From JAJPXI01 sp051867655 (GTDB lineage Bacteria > Bacillota > Clostridia > Oscillospirales > Oscillospiraceae): a stretch of 64,000 nt of DNA. Where the stretch lies: the NCBI GenBank assembly GCA_051867655.1, contig JBJDYV010000098.1:62001-126000 (forward strand). The letters are read 5' to 3'. The notes under the pieces were generated by a model that saw only the letters and a list, made by a program, of their open reading frames with translations, was not told the origin of the DNA and made no database searches. The translations under genes and the position numbers were made by a program. Shown in pieces: positions 50,613 to 59,591 of this stretch (position 1 is the stretch's first letter; each line of letters starts with the position of its first letter).

Positions 50613-51200
50613 ATGAAAGTTTGGAAGCGCAATGTGGTGGTGGCCGCGATTATGCTGTTCGTGTGTGCGGCGGTCTATCTCAACTGGTCCTATAGCCAGG
50701 AAATAGAAGAAGGGTCGGAGTCGGCCGGCGGCAAGCTGCTGGGGGAGGCAACTCTGGTAGGCAGCAGCAGCGACGATCCTCTGTTGGCGGGTGAGACCGG
50801 GGGCGACGCCGAGCTGACCCAGGGGGAGACCTTGCAGGAGCAGACCGGCTATTTTTCCTCCGCACGCCTGAACCGCCAGCAGGCTCGTGACTCCGCCCTG
50901 TCTCTCCTTCAGGAGGCTGCCGCCGATGAAGCGGCCAACCAGACAGTGAAGGACGAGGCGAACGCTTCCATCCAGACCCTGGCGGCCAACACCCTGTCGG
51001 AGGCCCAGATCGAAAATCTGGTGACCGCCAAAGGGTATGCCGACTGCGTATGCTTTATTGGGGATTCCAGCGCCAGCGTGGTAGTGGCGGCCGTGGAAGG
51101 TGGCCTGACCAATACCGACACCGCCCGCATCACGGAGATCGTCAAAGAGACAACCGGCCTGAGCGCCGCCCAGATCACGATCATCGAGGCAGAGCAGTAA
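50613..51200 (+). CDS. spoIIIAH: Stage III sporulation protein AH (SpoIIIAH)
   Basis: SpoIIIAH spans the mother-cell membrane and binds forespore SpoIIQ. The 195-aa product has a basic N-terminus, one helix (about 7-24), a variable acidic linker, and a YscJ-like ring domain with LNRQQARDSALSLLQEAAAD (about 86-105), then ENLVTAKGYADCVCFIGD and the end LSAAQITIIEAEQ. The ATG follows AAGTGAGGAATTGAT. It is the last gene of the spoIIIAC-AH unit. Confidence 0.94.
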   Translation: MKVWKRNVVVAAIMLFVCAAVYLNWSYSQEIEEGSESAGGKLLGEATLVGSSSDDPLLAGETGGDAELTQGETLQEQTGYFSSARLNRQQARDSALSLLQEAAADEAANQTVKDEANASIQTLAANTLSEAQIENLVTAKGYADCVCFIGDSSASVVVAAVEGGLTNTDTARITEIVKETTGLSAAQITIIEAEQ

Positions 51201-51219
51201 ACCGGCACAAAACTCTCTC

Positions 51220-51247
51220 TTGTAATTTTCCTTTTTTGTGGTAAAAT
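51220..51247 (+). promoter_or_regulatory. Promoter of the asp23-like gene
   Basis: TTGTAA (51220-51225), a 16-bp spacer and TAAAAT (51242-51247), about 45 bases before the start codon. Confidence 0.65.
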
Positions 51248-51292
51248 GAATCGTACCCGTATTCCGTATCACAAAGAAGGAGCGTGAGCAGT

Positions 51293-51661
51293 GTGGGTGA
51301 AGGGAAAGAATATGTTTCCCGTCCGGACGAGATGGGCAACATCCATATATCAGAAGAGGTCCTGGCTGTGATCGCTGCCGCTGCTGCCCAGGAGGTAGAC
51401 GGCGTCAGCAGTCTGGCGGGCGGCTTGAGCGGCGACATCGCCGAGTTGGTGGCTGGAAAGAAGCTCGGTCGTGGTATTGACATCCGTGTGAACGAGGAAA
51501 GCGTGACCATCCGCGTGGCCATTCTGGTCAAATATGGCTATGTCATCCCCGATGTGGGCAAGGCCGTTCAGGACGCCGTCATGAGCGCGGTGGAGAATAC
51601 CACAGGACTGACAGTGGAAAGCGTCAATGTCCATGTTGCCGGCGTGACCTTCCCCCGGTGA
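51293..51661 (+). CDS. Asp23/Gls24 family envelope stress protein (YqhY-like)
   Basis: A 122-aa (from GTG 51293) Asp23/Gls24 protein with the family core NIHISEEVLAVIAAAAAQEV (about 14-33), a following GVSSLAGG, and the C-terminal VESVNVHVAGVTFPR. I preferred GTG 51293 because AAGGAG lies ten bases before it; GTG 51284 is too close. The place between spoIIIA and nusB is that of yqhY in Bacillus. Homologues affect envelope stress or lipid synthesis; the exact role is unknown. Confidence 0.92.
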   Translation: MGEGKEYVSRPDEMGNIHISEEVLAVIAAAAAQEVDGVSSLAGGLSGDIAELVAGKKLGRGIDIRVNEESVTIRVAILVKYGYVIPDVGKAVQDAVMSAVENTTGLTVESVNVHVAGVTFPR

Positions 51662-51675
51662 ACCTTTGTGAGCAA

Positions 51676-51712
51676 AACATTGGGCGGATCTTTCCGCTCA
51701 ATGTTTTTTTCT
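51676..51712 (+). terminator. Intrinsic terminator after the asp23-like gene
   Basis: AACATTGGGCGGA and TCCGCTCAATGTT form a 13-bp stem with one mismatch, a four-base loop and a following TTTTTTT. Confidence 0.88.
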
Positions 51713-51813
51713 TGTCTGAAGGGGTTTATTTTTTGGCAAGAGCAATATATAATATCATCTGTATAAACTGTTGACAGAGTGAATAGAAATACAAAAGACA
51801 TGGGGGAACGACC

Positions 51814-52296
51814 ATGACCAGAACGAACGCCCGGGAGATCGCGATCCACTTTACCTTTGAACTGAGTTTTTCCGATCAGACCGCGGACAAGCTACTGGAG
51901 GAATTTTTTAATCGGGAGTACTTTGCCCTGCTGGGGGAGGAGGAGCCTCTCTACGCGGAATTTCCCAATGAGAAACAGCGGGACTATATCTGCACGCTGG
52001 TGCGGGGCGCGTTCCAGCACGGCGCTGAATTGGACGGATACATTGAGAAGTACGCCGTGGGCTGGAAGTTTTCCCGCATCGGCCGGGTCGCCGCCGCTAT
52101 CATGCGCGTCGCCATGTATGAGATCCTCTATATGCCCGATGTTCCCAATGCCGCCGCCATCAACGACGCGGTGGAGATCGCAAAAGGCTATGAGGGAGAG
52201 GAGACCGTCCGGTTCATCAACGGCATCCTGGGCTCCTTTGTACGGGGGGAGCATATCCCTGATCCGGCATCCCCCGTTCCGACGGAGGAAAACTGA
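51814..52296 (+). CDS. nusB: Transcription antitermination factor NusB
   Basis: NusB binds boxA with S10 to keep RNA polymerase processive on rRNA operons. The 160-aa helical protein has NAREIAIHFTFELSF (about 5-19), ILYMPDVPNAAAINDAVEIA (about 104-123) and FINGILGSFVRG, all typical. The ATG follows GGGGGAACGACC. A TATAAT lies at 51748-51753, with a poor -35 box. The next gene begins two bases after its stop. Confidence 0.94.
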   Translation: MTRTNAREIAIHFTFELSFSDQTADKLLEEFFNREYFALLGEEEPLYAEFPNEKQRDYICTLVRGAFQHGAELDGYIEKYAVGWKFSRIGRVAAAIMRVAMYEILYMPDVPNAAAINDAVEIAKGYEGEETVRFINGILGSFVRGEHIPDPASPVPTEEN

Positions 52297-52298
52297 CC

Positions 52299-53231
52299 AT
52301 GCCGGTTTGTCTGGGCCTGGACACCAGCAATTATACCACCTCCGCAGCCGTATTTGACGGAGCGGAGGGCGTCAACCGGGGCAGACTGCTGGAGGTGCCG
52401 GAAGGGGCTTTGGGGCTGCGTCAGAGCGACGCCCTGTTCCAGCATGTGAAGCGGCTACCCGATCTGCTTGCCGCCCTGCGGCAGGAAGGCGCTCTGGAAC
52501 ATATCGCCGCCGTGGGAGCCAGTACACGGCCCAGGGCAGTGGAGGGTTCCTACATGCCCTGCTTTTTACCGGGGGAGACCGTGGGACGCTGCTTGGCAGA
52601 CGCCCTGGGCGTCCCCTTTTTTGCCTGTGCCCATCAGGAAGGGCACATCGCGGCAGCGGCCTGGTCCGCCGACCGAACGGACCTGCTGGATCAGCCTCAC
52701 CTGGCCTGGCACCTGTCCGGAGGGACCACCGAGCTGCTGTATGTGCAGCCGGAGGGCAGCGGAGTGAAAGCCTCCTGCGTGGGCGGGACCAGTGATATTT
52801 CAGCCGGACAGCTCATTGACCGCACCGGCAAGCTGCTGGGTCTGGACTTTCCCGCCGGTAAGGCGCTGGACGCCCTGACGGGAGGGGCGAAGCAGGGAAA
52901 GTATTTTCGTGTAAAGCTGAAAGACCTGACATTCTCTCTTTCCGGCGTGGAAAATCAGGTCAAAACCATGGCAGAGCGGGGGGAGGAACCCAGTCATATC
53001 GCCTGCTATGTATTGGACACGATCGCCAACGCGGTGCTTTCCGCCACGCGGGCAGCCTGGGAGAAGTGGCCTGGCCTTCCGGTACTCTGCTCCGGCGGCG
53101 TGGCCTCCAGCCGGCGTCTGCGCAGTTGGATGGACGGCGCGGTCTTTGCCGCGCCGGAGTACTCCACCGACAACGCCATGGGCGTGGCGATCCTGACCCA
53201 CCGGATGCTGCTGAAGGAGGGGCGCGGATGA
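52299..53231 (+). CDS. TsaD/Kae1-like (YgjD family) paralogue
   Basis: A 310-aa ASKHA-fold protein resembling TsaD, which builds the t6A base of tRNA. It shows LGLDTSNYTTSAAV (about 5-18), the metal pair in CAHQEGHIAAAAW (about 107-119), GGTSDISAGQLIDRTGKLL (about 151-169) and a C-terminal DNAMGVAILTHR. It is shorter than normal TsaD and differs at several positions (LSGGTTELL instead of VSGGHTxL). It is probably a paralogue beside a true tsaD elsewhere. It sits between nusB and xseA, where Bacillus has folD, and overlaps xseA by four bases. Confidence 0.82.
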   Translation: MPVCLGLDTSNYTTSAAVFDGAEGVNRGRLLEVPEGALGLRQSDALFQHVKRLPDLLAALRQEGALEHIAAVGASTRPRAVEGSYMPCFLPGETVGRCLADALGVPFFACAHQEGHIAAAAWSADRTDLLDQPHLAWHLSGGTTELLYVQPEGSGVKASCVGGTSDISAGQLIDRTGKLLGLDFPAGKALDALTGGAKQGKYFRVKLKDLTFSLSGVENQVKTMAERGEEPSHIACYVLDTIANAVLSATRAAWEKWPGLPVLCSGGVASSRRLRSWMDGAVFAAPEYSTDNAMGVAILTHRMLLKEGRG

Positions 53232-54424
53232 ATGTATATACCGTCTCTCAGGTCAACGGTTATCTGAAAGAACTGATCGACCGGGACCGCAGCCTGGCAG
53301 CGATTTTTATTCAGGGTGAGATCTCCAACTACAAGGCCTATCCCTCGGGACACCACTACTTTTCTTTGAAGGATGAGGGGGGCGCTATCCGCTGCGTCAT
53401 GTTCCGGCGGGAGGCGGAATCCCTGCGGTTCCGGCCCCAGAACGGCATGAAGGTCATTGCCTTTGGCCGGGTGGCGGTTTTTCCCCGGGACGGCCAGTAT
53501 CAGCTCTATTGCTCCAAGCTGACCCCTGACGGCGTGGGCGACCTCCATCTGGCCTTTGAGCAGCTCAAGGAAAAGCTGTACCGGGCGGGGCTGTTCGCGC
53601 CGGAGCATAAAAAACCGATCCCGGCCTATCCGGAAAAGATACTCCTGGTGACTTCCCCGGCGGGGGCTGCCGTGCGGGATATGCTGCGCATTTTGGGAGC
53701 CCGCTGGCCCCTGGCTCAGGTGACCCTTCTGCCCGTACGGGTGCAGGGGGAGGAGGCAGCCGGAGAGATCGCGGGAGCGATCCGCTGGGCAAACGAAAAC
53801 CTTGCATCCGACCTGATTATTACCGGTCGCGGCGGCGGGTCCATGGAGGACCTCTGGGCCTTCAACGAGGAGATCGTGGCCCGGGCCATCTACGACTCTG
53901 AGATCCCGGTGATCTCCGCCGTGGGCCACGAACCCGATGTGACCATCGCGGATTTTGTGGCGGACCTGCGGGCAGCCACACCGTCCAACGCCGCCGAACT
54001 GGCGGTACCGGATCAGAATGACCTGTACGCCCGGCTGGATCATCTGGCGATCCGCATGAAGCAGGCCATGGAGCGTGACCTGTCCGAGCGCCGGGCGCAG
54101 CTGAAGCGCCTGGCCGCCAGCCGCGCGCTGACCAGTCCGGAAAACTACCTGCAGGACCGTCGGATGCTGCTGGATTATCAGCAGCGCAGATTGGTGGCCG
54201 GACTGAACGCCTCGGTAGCACAGCAGCAGCGGCGTCTGGCCGCCTTGGCGGCCTCTCTGGACGCCCTCAGCCCGCTGAAAGTGCTGGGGCGGGGATATTC
54301 CATCGCCCGGAAGGAGGACGGCACGGTGCTGACCAGCGTGAAGCAGGCCGGACCCGATACGCGCTTCCGCCTGCGTCTGGCAGACGGGGAGGTGCCCTGC
54401 CGGGTTGAGAGAAAGGATGACTGA
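53228..54424 (+). CDS. xseA: Exodeoxyribonuclease VII large subunit
   Basis: The catalytic subunit of exonuclease VII, which degrades single-stranded DNA. The 398-aa product has an OB domain (IQGEISNYKAYPSGHHYFSL, about 28-47), the catalytic region ITGRGGGSMEDLWAFNEE (about 198-215) with a following HEPDVTIADFVADLRAATPS, and a long coiled coil from about 260. The ATG overlaps the preceding stop (ATGA). It is followed by its small subunit gene. Confidence 0.96.
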   Translation: MNVYTVSQVNGYLKELIDRDRSLAAIFIQGEISNYKAYPSGHHYFSLKDEGGAIRCVMFRREAESLRFRPQNGMKVIAFGRVAVFPRDGQYQLYCSKLTPDGVGDLHLAFEQLKEKLYRAGLFAPEHKKPIPAYPEKILLVTSPAGAAVRDMLRILGARWPLAQVTLLPVRVQGEEAAGEIAGAIRWANENLASDLIITGRGGGSMEDLWAFNEEIVARAIYDSEIPVISAVGHEPDVTIADFVADLRAATPSNAAELAVPDQNDLYARLDHLAIRMKQAMERDLSERRAQLKRLAASRALTSPENYLQDRRMLLDYQQRRLVAGLNASVAQQQRRLAALAASLDALSPLKVLGRGYSIARKEDGTVLTSVKQAGPDTRFRLRLADGEVPCRVERKDD

Positions 54425-54425
54425 T

Positions 54426-54647
54426 ATGGCGGAAAAAAAGTTGAATTTTGAACAGGCCATGAAGCGCCTGGAGGAGATCGTGACCGCTTTGGAACAGGGG
54501 GAGGCCCCCCTGGAGCAATCGCTGGCCCTTTTTGAGGAGGGCAGCAAACTGCTGCGGCAATGTACCGGCTTGCTGGATAAGGCGGAGCAGAAGGTGACCA
54601 AACTGACGGCTGCCGGCGAGGTCCCCTTTGACCAGGCGGAGGAGTGA
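54426..54647 (+). CDS. xseB: Exodeoxyribonuclease VII small subunit
   Basis: A 73-aa helical protein with the family pattern LNFEQAMKRLEEIVTALEQG (about 6-25) and LEQSLALFEEGSKLL. The ATG at 54426 was chosen over 54417 because AAAGGA is better spaced. It coats the coiled-coil arms of XseA and controls the nuclease. It starts one base after the xseA stop. Confidence 0.93.
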   Translation: MAEKKLNFEQAMKRLEEIVTALEQGEAPLEQSLALFEEGSKLLRQCTGLLDKAEQKVTKLTAAGEVPFDQAEE

Positions 54648-54649
54648 GT

Positions 54650-55546
54650 ATGGACTATCAGCAGGAGTATGAGCAGTGCCGCGAGCTGATCGAGGCGCGG
54701 CTCAACGAATTTTTTGTCCAGGAGTGCCCGCAGAAGGAACTTCTGGATGCCATGCGCTACAGCCTGTTGGCGGGCGGCAAACGCATTCGCCCCGTCCTGA
54801 CGGTGAAATTCTGTGAGGCTGCCGGGGGAACGGCGGCGGAGGCATTGGATTTTGCCTGTGGAGCGGAAATGCTTCACACATATTCTCTCATCCATGATGA
54901 TCTGCCCTGCATGGATAATGACGACCTGCGCCGGGGGAAGCCCACCTGCCACAAGGTATTTGGAGAGACGGTGGCGACTCTGGCGGGAGATGCCCTGCAG
55001 GCAGCGGCTTTCCGCACAGTGCTCACCGCTGACGGCGCCTGGAGCGACCCGTCGGCTCCCGGCGCGGCCGCTTCGATCCTGGCACAGGCGGCGGGAGAGA
55101 ATGGCATGTGCGGCGGCCAGTATCTGGACACTGTAGGGGACGGAAAGCCCCACACCGTTGAGGAATTGAAGGTCATCCACGCGGGCAAGACGGGCGCGCT
55201 GCTGCGTGCGGCCTGTTTGATGGGCGTGATTGCCTGCTCCGGCTACCGCAAGGTGGATTACCGCTCATTTGAGGCGGCGAAGGGATATGCCGAAAACCTG
55301 GGGATGGCCTTCCAGATCCAGGACGATATTCTGGATGTGACGGCTACCACCGAGGTGCTGGGAAAGCCCGCAGGCTCGGACGCGGCCAATCAGAAGACCA
55401 CCTTTGTCACCCTGCTGGGGGTGCCTGCCTGCCGGGATCTAGTGCGGGAGCACACCGACCGCGCCAAGGCCGCTTTGGACGGAGTATTCCCGGATTCCGG
55501 ATTTCTGTGCTGGCTGGCAGACCGGTTGGCGGAAAGGGAGAACTGA
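54650..55546 (+). CDS. ispA: Polyprenyl (farnesyl/geranyl) diphosphate synthase
   Basis: A 298-aa all-helical prenyl transferase joining isopentenyl diphosphate units in the cytosol. Both aspartate-rich motifs are clear: LIHDDLPCMDNDDLRRG (about 80-96) and FQIQDDILDV (about 220-229). The first motif has the longer DDx4D spacing usual for bacterial farnesyl synthases. The ATG at 54650 follows GCGGAGGAGTGAGT. Its product feeds undecaprenyl and quinone synthesis; dxs lies two genes downstream. Confidence 0.94.
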   Translation: MDYQQEYEQCRELIEARLNEFFVQECPQKELLDAMRYSLLAGGKRIRPVLTVKFCEAAGGTAAEALDFACGAEMLHTYSLIHDDLPCMDNDDLRRGKPTCHKVFGETVATLAGDALQAAAFRTVLTADGAWSDPSAPGAAASILAQAAGENGMCGGQYLDTVGDGKPHTVEELKVIHAGKTGALLRAACLMGVIACSGYRKVDYRSFEAAKGYAENLGMAFQIQDDILDVTATTEVLGKPAGSDAANQKTTFVTLLGVPACRDLVREHTDRAKAALDGVFPDSGFLCWLADRLAEREN

Positions 55547-55548
55547 GC

Positions 55549-56010
55549 ATGGGAAATATCGTGCATTTCCTGACGGGAAACCTGGTCCTGAATCTCTGCA
55601 TCATCTCCTGGCTCGCGGCACAGGTTCTGAAGGTCATCATCTACTACGTCAGCAAAAGGCGGCTGGATTTCCACTATCTGGTCAGCAGTGGCGGAATGCC
55701 CAGCTCTCATTCGTCGGTGGTGTGTACCTGCGCGACCTCGATCGGCGTTATTGCGGGCTGGTCTTCGATCAGCTTTGCCCTTGCCACAGTCATGGCCTTT
55801 GTGGTCATGTACGATGCGGCCAATGTGCGCAAAGCGGCGGGGGAACAGGCGAAGATTCTGAACTATATCATGGAGCACTGGAAGGAAATGCGTCCTGAAT
55901 TTCTCAGCAAGGAGCTGAAGGAGCTGCTGGGACACACGCCGCTTCAGGTCTTCGCGGGAGCTGTTTTGGGGATCGTGATCGGTCTGCTCGGTACCTATCT
56001 CTGCGCTTGA
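55549..56010 (+). CDS. Divergent PAP2 family membrane protein (YuiD-like)
   Basis: A 153-aa membrane protein of the divergent PAP2 (DUF212) family, with four to five helices and the motif SSGGMPSSHSSVVCTCATSI (about 44-63), which holds the SGGMPSSHS phosphatase-like signature. YDAANVRKAAGEQA (about 89-102) is the second motif. Its place between ispA and dxs hints at a role with prenyl phosphates, but this is inference. Confidence 0.9.
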   Translation: MGNIVHFLTGNLVLNLCIISWLAAQVLKVIIYYVSKRRLDFHYLVSSGGMPSSHSSVVCTCATSIGVIAGWSSISFALATVMAFVVMYDAANVRKAAGEQAKILNYIMEHWKEMRPEFLSKELKELLGHTPLQVFAGAVLGIVIGLLGTYLCA

Positions 56011-56035
56011 AACAGCTCCAAAAATGTGGTAAACT
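56007..56035 (+). promoter_or_regulatory. Promoter of dxs
   Basis: TTGAAA (56007-56012), a 17-bp spacer and TAAACT (56030-56035). It overlaps the stop region of the PAP2 gene and lies about 40 bases before dxs. Confidence 0.65.
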
Positions 56036-56077
56036 ATTCTAAAACTATTTCAAAAATATACAAAAGGAGATCCTATT

Positions 56078-57922
56078 TTGGAGGCACTGGAATTACCTGA
56101 TCTGCACTCGATCTCGGACAGTGAGGCAGAGGCACTCTGTGCCCGGCTGCGGACCAGCCTGATCGAGACGGTCTCTCAGACGGGCGGCCATTTGGCCTCA
56201 AACCTGGGAGCGGTTGAGCTGACGGTGGCATTGCATCGGGTCTTTGACACCGGCAGCGACCGTCTGGTTTTTGATGTGGGTCATCAGTGCTATTGTCATA
56301 AGATCCTGACCGGCCGCGGTGGGGCGATGGATACGCTGCGCACCTTTGGCGGCCTGGCTGGTTTTCCCAAGCCCCAGGAGAGCGTCCATGACGCCTTTAT
56401 CGCCGGACACGCGTCCAATTCCGTCTCTGTGGCACTGGGAATGGCCCGGGCCCGTTCGATCCTGGGGGAGGATTACAGTGTGCTGGCCCTCCTGGGCGAC
56501 GGCGCCCTTTCCGGCGGTCTGGCTTATGAAGGGCTTTCCAACGCGGGGGAAAGCGGCGAGCCGCTGATCGTGATCCTGAATGACAATGGCATGTCCATCA
56601 CAAAAAGCGTGGGGGGCGTGGCCCAGCACCTGGCCCACCAACGCCTGAAGCCCCAGTATCTGAGCCTGAAAAAAGGTTACCGGAAGGTCATGAGCGTGCT
56701 GCCCGGAGGCGGGCATATCTACCGATTTACCCATAAGCTGAAGAAGGCTGTCAAGGACGCTCTGCTGCCCGGCAGCATCTTTGAGGACATGGGTTTTACT
56801 TATCTGGGACCGGTGGACGGACACGACGTGCGCCTGCTGACCCGGCTGCTTCGGTATGCCCGTGAGCTGAAGGGACCGATCCTTCTCCATGTCAGAACTG
56901 TAAAGGGAAAAGGCTATACCCCTGCGGAGCAAAATCCCGATGCCTATCATGGCGTTACCCCGTTCAACATTTCGGACGGCACGCCGGTGAGAACGTCAAA
57001 GCCCGGGTTTTCTTCCGCCTTTGGTGCGGCACTTTGCGAGTTGGCTCAGGAAGACCGGCGCATCTGCGCCATTACGGCAGCCATGCAGTCGGGTACCGGG
57101 CTGGACCAGTTTTCCCGGCAATTCCCCGACCGCTTTTTCGACGTGGGCATTGCGGAAGAACACGCGGTCAGCATGGCCGCCGGGATGGCCAAGCAGGGGA
57201 TGATCCCCGTATTTGCGGTGTACTCGACCTTTCTGCAGCGTTCCTATGATATGCTCCTCCACGATGTGGCGATCCAGGGTCTGCACGTTGTGTTTGCCGT
57301 GGACCGCGCCGGGCTGGTGGGAGAGGACGGCGAGACCCATCACGGCGTGTTTGATCCCGCTTTTTTGGATACGGTCCCCGGCATGACCGTTCTTTGCCCT
57401 GCCAGCTTTCAGGAGCTTCGCTCCATGCTCCGGCGGGCGGTATATGAGGTGCCCGGCCCTGTGGCGGTGCGGTACCCGCGCGGCGGGGAGACGGAGTGGC
57501 AGGAAGACCGCTCCGCCGGGCAGGCTGTTTTGCTGCGCGAGGGCGGAGATATCACCCTGGTCGGGTATGGGACCATGATCCAAACCATTCTGGAGACAGC
57601 GGAACTTCTTTCGCAGCACGGAATTGCGGCGGAGGTCGTCAAGCTGAATACCATCACGCCGATCAACATAGACTGCATCGAGGGTTCCGTCCAAAAGACC
57701 GGCCGCCTCCTGGTGGCGGAGGACAGCGTGGCCATGAACTGCGTAGGCAGACGGGTCATCACATGTCTGGCCGAGAAGGGAACCTGCCCCCGGGCCTTTG
57801 CTCTGCAAAATGTGGGGAATGGGTTTGTGACGCATGGAAGCGTGGCGCAGCTGCGGAAGCTGTGCGGTCTGGACGCAAGGTCCCTCTGCATCAAGGCTGA
57901 GGAGGTGTGTCGGCGTGGCTAA
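56078..57922 (+). CDS. dxs: 1-deoxy-D-xylulose-5-phosphate synthase
   Basis: DXS condenses pyruvate and glyceraldehyde-3-phosphate with thiamine diphosphate, the entry to the MEP isoprenoid route. The 614-aa protein has GHQCYCHKILTGR (about 69-81), the ThDP/Mg motif GDGALSGGLAYEGLSNAG with a later LNDNGMSI (about 147-176), the catalytic glutamate region GIAEEHAVSMAAGMAKQG (about 360-377) and a later RYPRGG. It starts at a TTG behind AAAAGGAGATCCTATT. It overlaps tlyA by eight bases. Confidence 0.96.
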   Translation: MEALELPDLHSISDSEAEALCARLRTSLIETVSQTGGHLASNLGAVELTVALHRVFDTGSDRLVFDVGHQCYCHKILTGRGGAMDTLRTFGGLAGFPKPQESVHDAFIAGHASNSVSVALGMARARSILGEDYSVLALLGDGALSGGLAYEGLSNAGESGEPLIVILNDNGMSITKSVGGVAQHLAHQRLKPQYLSLKKGYRKVMSVLPGGGHIYRFTHKLKKAVKDALLPGSIFEDMGFTYLGPVDGHDVRLLTRLLRYARELKGPILLHVRTVKGKGYTPAEQNPDAYHGVTPFNISDGTPVRTSKPGFSSAFGAALCELAQEDRRICAITAAMQSGTGLDQFSRQFPDRFFDVGIAEEHAVSMAAGMAKQGMIPVFAVYSTFLQRSYDMLLHDVAIQGLHVVFAVDRAGLVGEDGETHHGVFDPAFLDTVPGMTVLCPASFQELRSMLRRAVYEVPGPVAVRYPRGGETEWQEDRSAGQAVLLREGGDITLVGYGTMIQTILETAELLSQHGIAAEVVKLNTITPINIDCIEGSVQKTGRLLVAEDSVAMNCVGRRVITCLAEKGTCPRAFALQNVGNGFVTHGSVAQLRKLCGLDARSLCIKAEEVCRRG

Positions 57923-58718
57923 AAAGCGTCTGGATGTTCTGCTGGTGGAGCGCGGACTGTTCGAGAGCCGGCAGAAAGCGCAGGCCACCATCATGTCCGG
58001 CCTGGTCTATGTGGACGGCCGGAAAGTGGACAAAGCCGGCAATCCGACCAGCGAGGATGCTTCCATCGAGGTTCGCGGAAAGTCTTTAAAATATGTCAGC
58101 CGCGGCGGACTGAAGCTGGAAAAGGCGATGGCGTCCTTTCCCATTGCGCTGACGGATCGGGTGGCCGCCGATATCGGCGCCTCCACAGGGGGGTTTACAG
58201 ACTGTATGCTGCAAAACGGCGCCCGCAAGGTATACGCCGTTGATGTGGGCTATGGGCAGCTTGCCTGGAGTCTGCGCAGCGATCCCCGTGTCATTTGTCT
58301 GGAGCGCACCAACGCCCGTTATCTGACCACGGAGCAGATCCCGGAGCCGCTGGATTTTGCGTCCATTGATGTGTCTTTTATTTCTTTAAAGCTGATCCTG
58401 CCCGCGCTGCGCCCTTTGATGGCGGAGGGAGGACAGGTGGCCTGCCTGGTGAAGCCCCAGTTTGAAGCCGGCAAGGAGAAGGTGGGCAAGAAGGGGGTCG
58501 TACGCGACCCCGCCGTTCACCTGGAAGTGCTGGAGCATTTTCTGGAGCACGCCGCACAGGCGGATTTCCATGTGGCGGGTCTGACTTACTCGCCCATTCG
58601 CGGGCCGGAAGGAAACATCGAGTACCTGGGATATCTGACTACCCTGCCCGCGCCGGACTGGGAGATGGATCTGAAGGGTCTTGTAGCGGCCTCTCACGGA
58701 GAACTGGAGGGAAATTGA
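57915..58718 (+). CDS. tlyA: TlyA family rRNA methyltransferase/hemolysin-like protein
   Basis: A 267-aa protein with an N-terminal S4 RNA-binding domain (LDVLLVERGLFESRQKAQAT, about 6-25) and an FtsJ-like SAM methyltransferase domain (VAADIGASTGGFTDCMLQNG, about 83-102). Family members methylate 2'-O positions in 16S and 23S rRNA; the hemolysin name is historical. The start is a GTG at 57915, behind GAGGAGGTGTGTCGGC. It lies between dxs and nadK, as in other Firmicutes. Confidence 0.93.
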   Translation: MAKKRLDVLLVERGLFESRQKAQATIMSGLVYVDGRKVDKAGNPTSEDASIEVRGKSLKYVSRGGLKLEKAMASFPIALTDRVAADIGASTGGFTDCMLQNGARKVYAVDVGYGQLAWSLRSDPRVICLERTNARYLTTEQIPEPLDFASIDVSFISLKLILPALRPLMAEGGQVACLVKPQFEAGKEKVGKKGVVRDPAVHLEVLEHFLEHAAQADFHVAGLTYSPIRGPEGNIEYLGYLTTLPAPDWEMDLKGLVAASHGELEGN

Positions 58719-58720
58719 CC

Positions 58721-59587
58721 ATGCGCATCGTGCTCAGTCCGAATCCGTTTCGGGACAGGGGCCTGAAGGCGGCCCAGTCTGCGCAGAAGATTTTAAATCG
58801 TGCGGGGGTGGAGACCTCCATCTGTCTTCCTTTTGATCTGGATGGAGGCAGCAAGGTGGAGCTGCCCCGTCATTTGACCTATGAAAAGATGGATCAGGTT
58901 TTGCCCGGCGCGGACATGCTGGTCTGCTTCGGGGGGGATGGTACCATCCTGCACGCGGCAAAGGATGCCAATGCTTACGGCGTGCCCATTCTGGGCGTCA
59001 ACATGGGCAGCGTGGGCTTTATGGCGGAGCTGGAGTACAGTGAGCTCTCTCTTTTGAGCAAGCTGGCAGATGGAAAATTTACCACCGAGTCCCGCATGAT
59101 GCTGGATGTATCGGTCATTCGGGATGGCCGGCAGATTTTCCACGACATCGCGCTCAATGACGCCGCCCTGACAAAAGGGGCGGTGGCCCGGGTCGTGGAC
59201 CTGAAGATCTCCTGCGACAATATGGTGATGTCCGAATTTTCCGGAGACGGCGTTGTGGTGTCCACACCCACCGGTTCCACGGGTTATTCCATGGCGGCGG
59301 GCGGGCCCATCGTGGAGCCCACAGCGGAAAACCTGATCATCACCCCCATCTGCGCCCATGCGATGGACGCAAAATCCTTTGTACTCAGCAGCGAACGGGT
59401 GGTATCCGTTCGCATGGGGCGGCTGACGCGCAAGACGGCGTATTTGTCTGCCGACGGCGGGCGCGCGTTCCGGCTTCAGGATGGGGACATCGCAGAGATC
59501 CGCAAATCGGATAAGGTGACAAAGCTGGTACGGCTGTCCGGCCGTACGTTCTATGAAATCCTGGCAAAAAAATTCGGGAGGACGTGA
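58721..59587 (+). CDS. nadK: NAD kinase
   Basis: NadK phosphorylates NAD+ to NADP+. The 288-aa protein has the catalytic motif CFGGDGTILHAAKDANAYG (about 68-86), the NEx-like ALNDAALTKGA (about 145-155), GDGVVVSTPTGSTGYSMAAG (about 177-196) and SADGGRAFRL near the C-terminus. The ATG at 58721 has GGAGGGAAATTGACC upstream, just after the tlyA stop. The end meets the argR ribosome site. Confidence 0.95.
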   Translation: MRIVLSPNPFRDRGLKAAQSAQKILNRAGVETSICLPFDLDGGSKVELPRHLTYEKMDQVLPGADMLVCFGGDGTILHAAKDANAYGVPILGVNMGSVGFMAELEYSELSLLSKLADGKFTTESRMMLDVSVIRDGRQIFHDIALNDAALTKGAVARVVDLKISCDNMVMSEFSGDGVVVSTPTGSTGYSMAAGGPIVEPTAENLIITPICAHAMDAKSFVLSSERVVSVRMGRLTRKTAYLSADGGRAFRLQDGDIAEIRKSDKVTKLVRLSGRTFYEILAKKFGRT

Positions 59588-59591
59588 CATT

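Noticed and set aside
51748..51776. Promoter for nusB
   Set aside because: TATAAT is present but no acceptable -35 box lies 16-18 bp upstream. The TTGACA at 51771 has no -10 box at the right distance.
53006..55180. 724-codon open frame on the minus strand
   Set aside because: Runs antisense through xseA, xseB and ispA, all of which have clear family motifs; it is a composition artefact.
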